From positions 1 to 12,427 of the forward strand of contig JAIKXK010000024.1 of the NCBI GenBank assembly GCA_024684155.1: a DNA stretch of 12,427 nt. The letters run 5' to 3'. The position numbers were made by a program, and so were the translations under genes. The notes beneath the pieces are model-generated. The model had not been told where the DNA came from and did not search any database. It worked only from the letters and a program-made list of their open reading frames with translations. The stretch's first letter is position 1; every line of letters starts with the position of its first letter. Source of the DNA: Lachnospiraceae bacterium (GTDB lineage Bacteria; Bacillota; Clostridia; Lachnospirales; Lachnospiraceae). Below, piece by piece: positions 6,448-12,427 of the stretch.

Positions 6448-8450
6448 AGTGGTGTCACACTCTCTTTCATTTCCAGAATGAGTGAACTAGGAATCAGTGC
6501 AGATGCCACTGGGCGAAATACATAAATCCACCCCTTTGGCCAAAGGATTCCAAGGCTCTTAAAGCCTTCATATCGAACCTTGCTTTCTCTCCATCGGTCC
6601 AAAAAGCTTCTGCTGTGATAACTCCTCCTATCTACGCGATAATAAAGTAGTGATTTTTGGATGTTATATCCTTTGTATCCAAGTTTGAATAATCGCATAA
6701 ACAACTCATAATCTTCACATCTTTTTGTCACCCGCTCTTCTGCATATCCGGCAACTCGTTCAAACAAGCATGCCCGATACATAACAGTTGGATGAATGTA
6801 TGGTGAAAACTTCAAATAGTCTTCTAACTTTGGAACCTTCGGACGACTTGAATCGCCCCAAATTCCATCTTTATCAAACAGGTCACAATTTGCTCCGCAC
6901 CACATGTATTCTGGATGCTTTTCTAAGAAGTCAACTTCTACTGCAAATCGATCCGGATGAGACATATCATCTGCATCCATTCTTGCTAAGTATTTTCCCT
7001 TTGCCTGGTCGATGCATCGGTTTAACGCATAACCAAGTCCCCTGTTTTCATCCGATTGGATCACTCGAATTCGCTCATCCATATCCTCTAAGGATTCTAT
7101 AAATACGTTTAATTCATCTACTGATGATCCATCGTTATATATTAAAAATTCAAAATCTTTAAAAGTCTGATTTAGTACCGAACGAACAGATTTTTCAAAC
7201 TCTACCAAAGAAGTTTCATTGTAAACACCCATAATTACTGAAATCATTGGGCAATCTGCTTTGTCCTCATATGGTACTTTGTATACCGGAAGATCTCCGT
7301 ATACCTTTCTCATAACTAATTCATTTTTCTTTAAAGAAAAACTATCCACTGTCCAAAGTGCATTAGCTGCAAGTTCAAGTCGATAGTCTTTATCTTCATA
7401 TATTCGTAAGATTGCAGTCTCAAATTCTTCTACTGATGAAGGTCTACAGACCATTCCGTTTACTCCATCAATTAAGTACTCTCGACTACCTCTGTTGTCT
7501 GCTACAATTAGCGGCACATGACAAGCCATGGCTTCAAGTGCCGCCATTCCCATGCCTTCTCTATAAGAAGGAAATATGGAGGCGTCCGCCGTATGCCAAA
7601 AGTAGTGCATGTCGTTGCGATAGCCTCTCAAGAACACTCGGTCTTCAAGACCGTACTTTTTAATAGCTTCTTCTAGTTGAGGACGATAAGGTCCCTCGCC
7701 ACAAATGCTATAGTAAATGTTTTTTTGAGGAAGCTTAGCGATTGCTTCAATCACAACAATGTGATTCTTGTTAACATTTAATTCCCCTGCCGACACAATA
7801 TGAAATGCGTCTTTAGGTATATTTAAGGTTGACCTAATGTGCAGGGCAATCTTTTCATCTTCCTCTGAGGAAGCATGGAACTTATCCAAGTCCAGGCCAA
7901 CGCCTGGTATTAAAACTGCTTTCCCATTTTTTCTCATTGGGAAATCTTTTGCACGATAATAGTCTTCATGATTAATGGTAATTATCCGATCTGTGAATCT
8001 GGATAGGAAATATTCTACAGGAAAGAAGAACAACCAATTTTTCAATGGTGCTCCTCTAAAGAAATGGAATCCATGTGCGGTATAAATTACAAACGGTTTT
8101 CTTTTACTAAAAATTGCTGAAAGTCGCCCTAACACGCCTCCATTAGGATTATGACAGTGAATCACATCGATTTGCTCCCGTTCAATAATCCTGACGAGTT
8201 CTCGCAGGGCCCAGATATTCTTTTTGAATTTGAAAGGACTCTTCTCAATACTAATATGGTGTAATACTACTCCCATATTTCTTAGAGTATCATCCTTCAC
8301 TTCATAGATTGGCACGCCAAAATTGGCTGCATAGTGAATCTGGTAGCCATTCTCCTGAAGCAACTTAACATTATTCAGCTCAAATTGCGACAAAAAGCCA
8401 CCAGTCGTTGTTATAATTAACGCCTTGTTCATAATTGTGTTCTGTTCCAT
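6444..8450 (-). CDS. Fused two-domain glycosyltransferase (GT4 N-terminal, GT2 C-terminal)
   Basis: 668 residues, about the sum of two normal glycosyltransferases. The N-terminal part (about 8-385) is a GT-B fold, GT4-type enzyme: IDVIHCHNPNGG (94-105), YTAHGFHFF (123-131), a phosphate-binding region GEGPYRPQLEEA (251-262), and the E-x7-E motif REGMGMAALEA (297-307). The C-terminal part (about 400-668) is a GT-A fold, GT2-type enzyme: MISVIMGVYNE (402-412), YNDGSS (438-443), metal-binding DAD (492-494) in YLARMDADDMSHPDRF, and a catalytic-base region CEDYELFMRL (578-587). It should add two successive sugars to a lipid-linked acceptor at the cytoplasmic face; donor sugars cannot be read. The start is the ATG at 8448-8450, with only a weak upstream site (TTTGAGAA); an ATG six codons on is possible. 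It is the first gene after the strong divergent promoter. Confidence 0.92.
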   Translation of the reverse strand: MEQNTIMNKALIITTTGGFLSQFELNNVKLLQENGYQIHYAANFGVPIYEVKDDTLRNMGVVLHHISIEKSPFKFKKNIWALRELVRIIEREQIDVIHCHNPNGGVLGRLSAIFSKRKPFVIYTAHGFHFFRGAPLKNWLFFFPVEYFLSRFTDRIITINHEDYYRAKDFPMRKNGKAVLIPGVGLDLDKFHASSEEDEKIALHIRSTLNIPKDAFHIVSAGELNVNKNHIVVIEAIAKLPQKNIYYSICGEGPYRPQLEEAIKKYGLEDRVFLRGYRNDMHYFWHTADASIFPSYREGMGMAALEAMACHVPLIVADNRGSREYLIDGVNGMVCRPSSVEEFETAILRIYEDKDYRLELAANALWTVDSFSLKKNELVMRKVYGDLPVYKVPYEDKADCPMISVIMGVYNETSLVEFEKSVRSVLNQTFKDFEFLIYNDGSSVDELNVFIESLEDMDERIRVIQSDENRGLGYALNRCIDQAKGKYLARMDADDMSHPDRFAVEVDFLEKHPEYMWCGANCDLFDKDGIWGDSSRPKVPKLEDYLKFSPYIHPTVMYRACLFERVAGYAEERVTKRCEDYELFMRLFKLGYKGYNIQKSLLYYRVDRRSYHSRSFLDRWRESKVRYEGFKSLGILWPKGWIYVFRPVASALIPSSLILEMKESVTPL

Positions 8451-8524
8451 TTCTCAAACAATATAAAAAGAACTTTCTCAAAACTTTTTTTATGTTCAAA
8501 TTTATTCCCACATTACCAAAAAGC

Positions 8525-8553
8525 ATTATAATCATTTATATATCGAATTTCAA
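8525..8553 (-). promoter_or_regulatory. Strong sigma-A type promoter for the polysaccharide operon
   Basis: On the minus strand, TTGAAA (8548-8553), a 17-nt spacer and TATAAT (8525-8530) make a near-consensus promoter. Transcription should start near 8518, leaving a leader of roughly 68 nt before the glycosyltransferase ATG. The leader is AT-rich and holds two copies of TTTGAGAA 24 nt apart (plus-strand TTCTCAAA at 8451 and 8475). A palindrome lies 14 bp upstream of the -35 box. Confidence 0.8.
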
Positions 8554-8567
8554 GTAGTAATTCAAGA

Positions 8568-8580
8568 TTATTGCGAATAA
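8568..8580. promoter_or_regulatory. Candidate operator palindrome A
   Basis: TTATTGCGAATAA: two perfectly inverted 5-bp arms around GCG. It lies between the divergent promoters, 14 bp upstream of the glycan -35 box. It is a candidate site for the neighbouring XRE-type regulator, judged only from symmetry and position. Confidence 0.3.
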
Positions 8581-8600
8581 AGTTCAAAACAGCAAGATAA

Positions 8601-8609
8601 TGGTATGAT
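8601..8609 (+). promoter_or_regulatory. Possible extended -10 promoter element for the XRE regulator gene
   Basis: TGGTATGAT fits an extended -10 (TGn plus TATGAT). No good -35 hexamer is found at 17 bp; TTCAAA at 15 bp is the best partner. The resulting leader of about 90 nt shows no evident riboswitch or strong hairpin. Confidence 0.3.
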
Positions 8610-8619
8610 TTTTAACGAA

Positions 8620-8630
8620 TTATAGTATAA
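8620..8630. promoter_or_regulatory. Candidate operator palindrome B
   Basis: TTATAGTATAA: perfectly inverted 5-bp arms around a central G. Its centre is 51 bp, about five helical turns, from the centre of palindrome A, and both outer arms start with TTAT. It lies just downstream of the possible regulator promoter, where a bound repressor could autoregulate. AT-rich DNA gives such palindromes easily. Confidence 0.25.
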
Positions 8631-8707
8631 ATAGTCATTTTTAATTTAACTTAAATCTAAAAGTAGTAAAAAATTTTATGTAATCTTTGTAACATGGAGG
8701 ATTCTTT

Positions 8708-9070
8708 ATGAAACAGTTTGGCGACCGCTTGAGAGACGCACGCGAACGTTTAGATTTAAAGCAAACTGATGTAGCCAATGCTACTCATATTAACAATAAA
8801 ATTCTTTCAGGATACGAGCGAAATATTAGCCAACCTTCTCTTGAGAATTTAAAGACTCTTTGCGAATTTTACAATATTTCAGCAGATGAAATCATTGATA
8901 TTCATCCTAAGAAACGAAATTCCAATGGAGAAGAGGCTGTTTTTTTGACGCCAGAACAGAGACGACTTCTATCCTATTTTGATAAACTAAATCAGGAAAA
9001 TAGAGATGCCATCATTGGATTATCTATTGTTTATAGTCGAGATCAAACAAGAAAAAACACATTCCAATAA
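8708..9070 (+). CDS. XRE-family helix-turn-helix transcriptional regulator
   Basis: 120 residues. An N-terminal helix-turn-helix of the Cro/CI (XRE) type spans about 5-62: LRDARERLDLKQTDVANATH, then the recognition region INNKILSGYERNISQPSLENL, then LCEFYNISADEIID. A short linker leads to a helical C-terminal segment (LTPEQRRLLSYFDKLNQENRDAIIGL, about 80-105) that probably dimerises. The ATG is preceded by GGAGG with a 7-nt spacer. It is the only plus-strand gene. It is transcribed away from the glycan operon across a 257-bp shared intergenic region and converges on purN, with a shared terminator. The arrangement suggests it controls itself and perhaps the polysaccharide operon; no ligand-binding domain is evident. 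The family is clear; the target is inferred. Confidence 0.92.
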   Translation: MKQFGDRLRDARERLDLKQTDVANATHINNKILSGYERNISQPSLENLKTLCEFYNISADEIIDIHPKKRNSNGEEAVFLTPEQRRLLSYFDKLNQENRDAIIGLSIVYSRDQTRKNTFQ

Positions 9071-9107
9071 AAAAGACTTATTCGAGCGTATCGAATAAGT
9101 CTTTTAC
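9069..9107. terminator. Bidirectional terminator between the regulator gene and purN
   Basis: AAAAGACTTATTCGA (9071-9085) and TCGAATAAGTCTTTT (9091-9105) form a perfect 15-bp stem with a 5-nt loop (GCGTA). The run of A/T at each end gives a U-tract in both directions, with six U on the minus strand. It starts right at the stop of the regulator gene and lies 18 nt past the stop of purN, so it serves both convergent genes. Confidence 0.93.
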
Positions 9108-9123
9108 TTTTATATCTATTCCA

Positions 9124-9747
9124 TTATTTTCTCTTTGTTACACCATCTACTACAGTGATTTTATCATGTGCTAAAAGATTAATAGCTTCCGGCAAAAGTT
9201 TCCATTCTGCCTGTTCCATAATTCTTCTCTGTAATACTTCTGGAGTATCATCATCTTTTATTTCCACTGCCTTTTGTAAAATAATAGGACCGGTATCTGT
9301 TCCTTCGTCTACAAAATGAACGGTAGCACCAGATACTTTTACTCCACGAGCCAAAGCACCTTCATGTACCTTTAATCCATAATATCCTGTTCCACAAAAA
9401 GATGGTATTAAAGATGGATGAATATTGATGATTTTATTTCTATACTTTTGGATCATCTCTTCTGGAATCACTACCAAAAATCCTGCTAATACCACTAGGT
9501 CCACTTCTGCTTCATCAACTGCACGAAGTAAAGCTTTATTATATTCAGCACGATCTGGTATCTCTTTTCTGGATACGCATACTGCCTTTATCCCTGCTTT
9601 TTTTGCACGCTCTAAGGCATAAGCATCCTTGTTGTTTGAAATCACTACTGCAATTTCTGTATCTGTAATCACACCAGAATCAATGGCATCAATAATTGCC
9701 TGTAAGTTGGTTCCTCCACCGGAAACCATTACTGCTATACGAAACAT
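9124..9747 (-). CDS. purN: Phosphoribosylglycinamide formyltransferase (GAR transformylase)
   Basis: 207 residues, the usual length for PurN. It transfers a formyl group from 10-formyltetrahydrofolate to GAR, giving FGAR, the third step of de novo purine synthesis, in the cytosol. The phosphate loop SGGGTNLQ is at 9-16, the catalytic NIH (N108, H110) is in INIHPSLIPSF, and the catalytic aspartate D151 is in DEGTDTGPI; these match the Asn-His-Asp set known for the family. The central SFCGTGYYGLKVHEGA variant is, as I recall, a clostridial form of the folate-site region. Its ATG shares one base with the stop of purM (TAATG), so the two are translationally coupled. It is the last gene of the purE-purM-purN operon, followed by the convergent terminator. 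Confidence 0.97.
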   Translation of the reverse strand: MFRIAVMVSGGGTNLQAIIDAIDSGVITDTEIAVVISNNKDAYALERAKKAGIKAVCVSRKEIPDRAEYNKALLRAVDEAEVDLVVLAGFLVVIPEEMIQKYRNKIINIHPSLIPSFCGTGYYGLKVHEGALARGVKVSGATVHFVDEGTDTGPIILQKAVEIKDDDTPEVLQRRIMEQAEWKLLPEAINLLAHDKITVVDGVTKRK

Positions 9748-10778
9748 TATACTAAGTCCACTCCCTTGTCGCCGTTTACAATCTTACCAACTACAAATGG
9801 CTTATCACCAGTAGATTCAATTGCCTTCATGGTAGCATCTACATCAGAAGCATTTACTGCGATTACCATTCCAAGGCCACAGTTAAAGGTATTGAACATC
9901 ATTTCTTCAGAAATATCACCAGTCTTTTGTAATAAATCAAAGATAGGTGGCTTTTCATAAGAGTTCTTTTCAATAACAGCTCTCTTTCCATCTGGAAGCA
10001 TACGAGGTACGTTTTCGTAGAAACCACCACCGGTAATATGGCTGCATCCATGTACTCTTACACCTGCGTCCTTAATAGCACGCATAGCCTTTACATCAAT
10101 TCTTGTAGGACGAATCAAAGCCTCTCCTAAGGTTTCACCCAACTCATCATAATAGGTATCCAAAGACTCTTTTGTCATTTCAAATACTTTACGAACCAAA
10201 GAAAATCCATTGGAATGAACACCAGTAGATGCCATACCAATTAATACATCACCATCAGCAATTTCCTGACCGGTAATAATATCTTTTTTATCAGCAACAC
10301 CTACAGAGAATCCTGCCAAATCATAATCATCTACCGGCATAAGTCCTGGATGTTCTGCTGTTTCACCACCGATTAGAGCACAGTCAGACTGCTTGCATCC
10401 TTCTGCTACACCTTTTACGATAGTTGCAATCTTTTCAGGATAATTTTTTCCGCAAGCTATATAGTCTAAGAAGAAAAGAGGCTCTCCACCTGCACAAGCA
10501 ACATCGTTTACGCACATTGCAACTGCATCGATTCCGATGGTGTCATGCTTGTCCATTAAAAATGCCAATTTTACCTTTGTACCACATCCGTCAGTTCCTG
10601 ATAAAAGTACAGGCTCATCCATTTCCTTAATCTTTGCCAAAGAGAAAGCTCCTGAGAAACCTCCAAGACCACCAAGTACTTCTGGTCTCATAGTCTCCTT
10701 TACGAACTCCTTCATTAACTTTACTGATTCGTATCCTGCCTCAATATCAACGCCTGATGACTTATAATCCAATCCCAT
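9747..10778 (-). CDS. purM: Phosphoribosylformylglycinamidine cyclo-ligase (AIR synthetase)
   Basis: 343 residues, a normal length. It closes the imidazole ring: FGAM plus ATP gives AIR, ADP and phosphate. Family landmarks are YKSSGVDIEAG (5-15), GLGGFSGAF (37-45), LSGTDGCGTKVKLA (59-72), the long conserved helix around DAVAMCVNDVACAGGEP (84-100), LIGGETAEHPGLM (135-147), GVHSNGFSLVRKVF and ITGGGFYENVPR. The start ATG has AAAGGA about 8 nt upstream. It lies 29 nt after purE with no terminator between, and its stop shares one base with the purN start. Its product AIR is used by the PurE branch, encoded just upstream. No unusual features. Confidence 0.97.
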   Translation of the reverse strand: MGLDYKSSGVDIEAGYESVKLMKEFVKETMRPEVLGGLGGFSGAFSLAKIKEMDEPVLLSGTDGCGTKVKLAFLMDKHDTIGIDAVAMCVNDVACAGGEPLFFLDYIACGKNYPEKIATIVKGVAEGCKQSDCALIGGETAEHPGLMPVDDYDLAGFSVGVADKKDIITGQEIADGDVLIGMASTGVHSNGFSLVRKVFEMTKESLDTYYDELGETLGEALIRPTRIDVKAMRAIKDAGVRVHGCSHITGGGFYENVPRMLPDGKRAVIEKNSYEKPPIFDLLQKTGDISEEMMFNTFNCGLGMVIAVNASDVDATMKAIESTGDKPFVVGKIVNGDKGVDLV

Positions 10779-10807
10779 GTAAATAATCCTTTCTTGTTCT
10801 TATTATC

Positions 10808-11311
10808 TTATAAAAATGCTTTATAGCCTTCTGCCTGGAGTTTTTCGTCCTTAGCTACCACCTGATTTTTTAACTTCTTGGAGTAATCCTTTAAACGTCC
10901 AAGTAACTCTTCATCAGAAGTTGCTAAGATCTTTGCAGCTAAAATTCCTGCATTTGCTCCACCATTGATGGCAACGGTTGCAACAGGAATACCTGAAGGC
11001 ATCTGTACGATAGAATAAAGAGAGTCAACTCCTCCTAAATCGGAAGTTTTCATAGGAATTCCGATAACTGGCATAGGGAAAATAGCAGCGCACATTCCTG
11101 GTAAATGAGCAGCCTTTCCTGCACCTGCAATAATTACCTTAAATCCTTTTTCTTCTGCAGAATTTGCATACTCGAAAAATTCCTCTGGTTCTCTGTGAGC
11201 AGAGATAATATTGATTTCATAAGAAATTTTTAACTCATCTAAAATCTCACATGCTTTCGCCATTACGGGCATATCTGAATCAGAGCCCATTACAATTCCT
11301 ACTTTTGCCAT
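10808..11311 (-). CDS. purE: PurE, AIR/N5-CAIR to CAIR conversion (class I type)
   Basis: 167 residues, typical of the short PurE. It makes CAIR, the carboxylated imidazole intermediate, in purine synthesis. GSDSD (9-13) and SAHREP (37-42) form the CAIR/phosphate-binding region, and AGAGKAAHLPGMCAA (62-76) is the conserved loop with the active-site histidine neighbourhood. Overall it resembles class I PurE (N5-CAIR mutase), which normally works with PurK; purK is not next to it in this window. Class II (direct AIR carboxylase) cannot be excluded by reading alone. The ATG has AAAGGAG with a 6-nt spacer. It is the first gene of the purE-M-N operon and has a recognisable promoter. Confidence 0.95.
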   Translation of the reverse strand: MAKVGIVMGSDSDMPVMAKACEILDELKISYEINIISAHREPEEFFEYANSAEEKGFKVIIAGAGKAAHLPGMCAAIFPMPVIGIPMKTSDLGGVDSLYSIVQMPSGIPVATVAINGGANAGILAAKILATSDEELLGRLKDYSKKLKNQVVAKDEKLQAEGYKAFL

Positions 11312-11349
11312 GACATTCTCCTTTTATTGTAAATATTTAAACCTTAGTA

Positions 11350-11377
11350 ACTATATCACAGACTTATGCCCATTCAA
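11350..11377 (-). promoter_or_regulatory. Promoter of the purE-purM-purN operon
   Basis: On the minus strand, TTGAAT (11372-11377), a 16-nt spacer and TATAGT (11350-11355) preceded by TGA form an extended -10 (TGATATAGT). Transcription would start near 11343, leaving a leader of about 32 nt, too short for a purine riboswitch. I see no clear PurR-box inverted repeat. Confidence 0.65.
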
Positions 11378-11378
11378 A

Positions 11379-11403
11379 GAGGCATTTCATCCAAAATTTC
11401 CTC
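11379..11403 (-). terminator. Weak terminator-like hairpin after the aminopeptidase gene
   Basis: Directly after the aminopeptidase stop, the minus-strand RNA can pair GAGG with CCTC and ATTT with AAAT around an internal bulge. Only UUUG follows, so termination would be inefficient. The structure abuts the -35 box of the purE promoter, and read-through into pur is plausible. Confidence 0.3.
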
Positions 11404-12427
11404 TTATTCTAATGGTTTATTTAACTCCTCTGTGCCTTCCACAACAAACTTTCCATCTTTGATAATTAAAAGTGTATCTCCATCTTTTGTTACGACAGAG
11501 ATTTCTCCAAGCTCTTCAAATGGAATGGTAATATCCGTATGGCAGTTAAAGTATGCCTTATCCGGATCTTCTTTTCTGCAGATAGAAATGCTGTTATCTC
11601 TGGCTACTACTTCTTTTCCATCTGGATTATACATTGGAATATCCTCTGCATACGAGTAGCAGGTATCACCGACTGCAAAATGAGGTCCCGTTTTTTCAGC
11701 AATTAAAATCGGGAACTTATCTGCAATATTGTAATCACGTCCGGCACGATAAGCTGTCGTGTTGGTACCAATGGCAAACTCTCCTAAAGGAAGAGTTTTG
11801 TGGTGATATAAAATGTTATCAAAGATAAACTTTTTGTTTTCTTCTTCTGTATCGAAGTTGCTACAGGTGTAATCTGTAATCTGTCCATCTTCGAAATGGA
11901 TTTCTAGGTTTTTAAACTCATAGTCTCCTAAATATACACGAGACACATGAAGACACCCTTTAGTTCCCTCTAATACTGGAGAGGTAAAGACTTCTCCTAC
12001 TGGAATATTTACATCTGCCACACAGTTTTCAAAGATGGTCTCTTTTTCCTTGTCCTTTAATGAATGAAGCATAACCTTCATATCGGTTTTATTTCCATTA
12101 CATCCTTTGACCTGTGCATAGACACCTTCATCTAACACATCAATAATCTTTTGCTGGATGTCCCGATACATACGATAGTCAAGGGTGTTAATCTCCACTG
12201 TCTTTGCAAAGATTTCCTCGAAATTATCTCCAATGGTTGGAAGTGGGAAGGCAATAATGGTAAAGCTTCTCTCATCTCCAGGAATATATTCTCTTGTAAT
12301 GGCACTGCTCTTACTTTGATCGTACACGTTTAAGTGATTTTGATCTTCGCTCATTACAATATTTTCTTTGTGATTTACAAGTTTAACCTTTGGCTCACCA
12401 AAGAATTCAATGACAGCAGGGCCACCA
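11404..12427 (-). CDS. M29-family metallo-aminopeptidase, partial (C-terminal part)
   Basis: 340 residues are visible, and the frame stays open to the right edge, so the N-terminus lies outside. An internal ATG at 12352-12354 is not the likely start: it has no ribosome site, and conserved-looking sequence (IEFFGEP) continues upstream in frame. The five metal-binding residues expected for M29 (AmpS/thermophilic aminopeptidase) enzymes appear in order. Counted from that internal Met, they are E121 (VGEVFTSP), E192 (LGEFAIGTN), H225 (TGPHFAVGD), and H272 with D274 (NCHTDITIPF). Such enzymes use two divalent metals to remove N-terminal amino acids from peptides in the cytosol. The gene ends 92 nt before purE with only a weak hairpin between, and has no obvious functional link to purine synthesis. 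Confidence 0.85.
   Translation of the reverse strand, partial: GGPAVIEFFGEPKVKLVNHKENIVMSEDQNHLNVYDQSKSSAITREYIPGDERSFTIIAFPLPTIGDNFEEIFAKTVEINTLDYRMYRDIQQKIIDVLDEGVYAQVKGCNGNKTDMKVMLHSLKDKEKETIFENCVADVNIPVGEVFTSPVLEGTKGCLHVSRVYLGDYEFKNLEIHFEDGQITDYTCSNFDTEEENKKFIFDNILYHHKTLPLGEFAIGTNTTAYRAGRDYNIADKFPILIAEKTGPHFAVGDTCYSYAEDIPMYNPDGKEVVARDNSISICRKEDPDKAYFNCHTDITIPFEELGEISVVTKDGDTLLIIKDGKFVVEGTEELNKPLE

Noticed and set aside
8451..8482. Direct repeat TTCTCAAA (two copies, 24 nt apart) as a regulatory repeat
   Set aside because: Only eight bases and two copies in low-complexity DNA; noted under the promoter entry but not called as a feature.
8451..8520. Leader of the glycan operon as a transcription attenuator (A-rich run, then GTTC followed by five T)
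   Set aside because: Possible stems such as AAAAAG with CTTTTT have a large loop and almost no G-C pairs, so the structure is not convincing in such AT-rich DNA.
9425..9622. Plus-strand open frames inside purN and purM
   Set aside because: They lie opposite clearly conserved genes, lack ribosome sites and encode no recognisable protein; they are antisense shadows.
11312..11343. Purine riboswitch or PurR box before purE
   Set aside because: The leader after the likely start site is only about 32 nt, and no symmetric CGAA/TTCG-type box is seen.
12352..12354. Internal ATG as the start of the aminopeptidase
   Set aside because: The frame continues open to the window edge with enzyme-like sequence, and there is no Shine-Dalgarno site before this ATG.
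1..12427. CRISPR array, transposase, integrase, att sites, tRNA, rRNA or toxin-antitoxin pair
   Set aside because: No regularly spaced repeats, no transposase or recombinase motifs, and no RNA gene structure were found on either strand; the XRE gene has no partner toxin-like gene beside it.

Overview
The window looks like chromosomal DNA from a low-GC anaerobic Firmicute, most likely a member of the Lachnospiraceae (order Eubacteriales/Clostridia). Reasons: AT-rich sequence, strong GGAGG-type ribosome binding sites, Gram-positive style polysaccharide export genes, clostridial-type pur genes, and a small lysine-rich secreted fibronectin-III-like protein of a kind common in that family. The family assignment is inference; no rRNA or species marker is present. 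All genes but one are on the minus strand.

Right part (about 9,100-12,427): a house-keeping block read leftwards. It starts with the C-terminal part of an M29-type metallo-aminopeptidase that runs off the right edge. A compact purE-purM-purN operon for de novo purine synthesis follows, with its own extended -10 promoter. It ends at a 15-bp perfect hairpin that also ends the convergent regulator gene.

Middle (8,451-9,105): a plus-strand XRE-family regulator gene and a 257-bp divergent intergenic region. That region holds a near-consensus minus-strand promoter (TTGAAA, 17 bp, TATAAT) for the glycan locus and two short palindromes that could be operators.

Left part (1-8,450): a surface-polysaccharide locus read leftwards. 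In transcription order it holds a fused GT4-GT2 glycosyltransferase, a glycan-locus protein of unknown function, an ABC-exporter ATPase with an unusual N-terminal extension, a small secreted polycationic Fn3-like protein, an O-antigen ligase/polymerase-like membrane protein, two tandem ABC-2 permeases, and the start of a DUF4422 glycosyltransferase-like gene that leaves the left edge. Several junctions are 4-16 nt overlaps, implying translational coupling. The likely scheme is cytoplasmic glycan assembly by the glycosyltransferases, export by the ATPase and permeases, and polymerisation or attachment outside by the ligase-like protein.

The most unusual feature is that the exporter operon is split between its ATPase gene and its ligase and permease genes. 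The insert is the Fn3-like gene, with a terminator-like hairpin on each side and a possible promoter of its own. The downstream terminator ends exactly where the Shine-Dalgarno sequence of the ligase-like gene begins, so ligase and permease expression appears to need terminator read-through or antitermination. I see no complete novel defence system, mobile element, CRISPR array, tRNA or rRNA.
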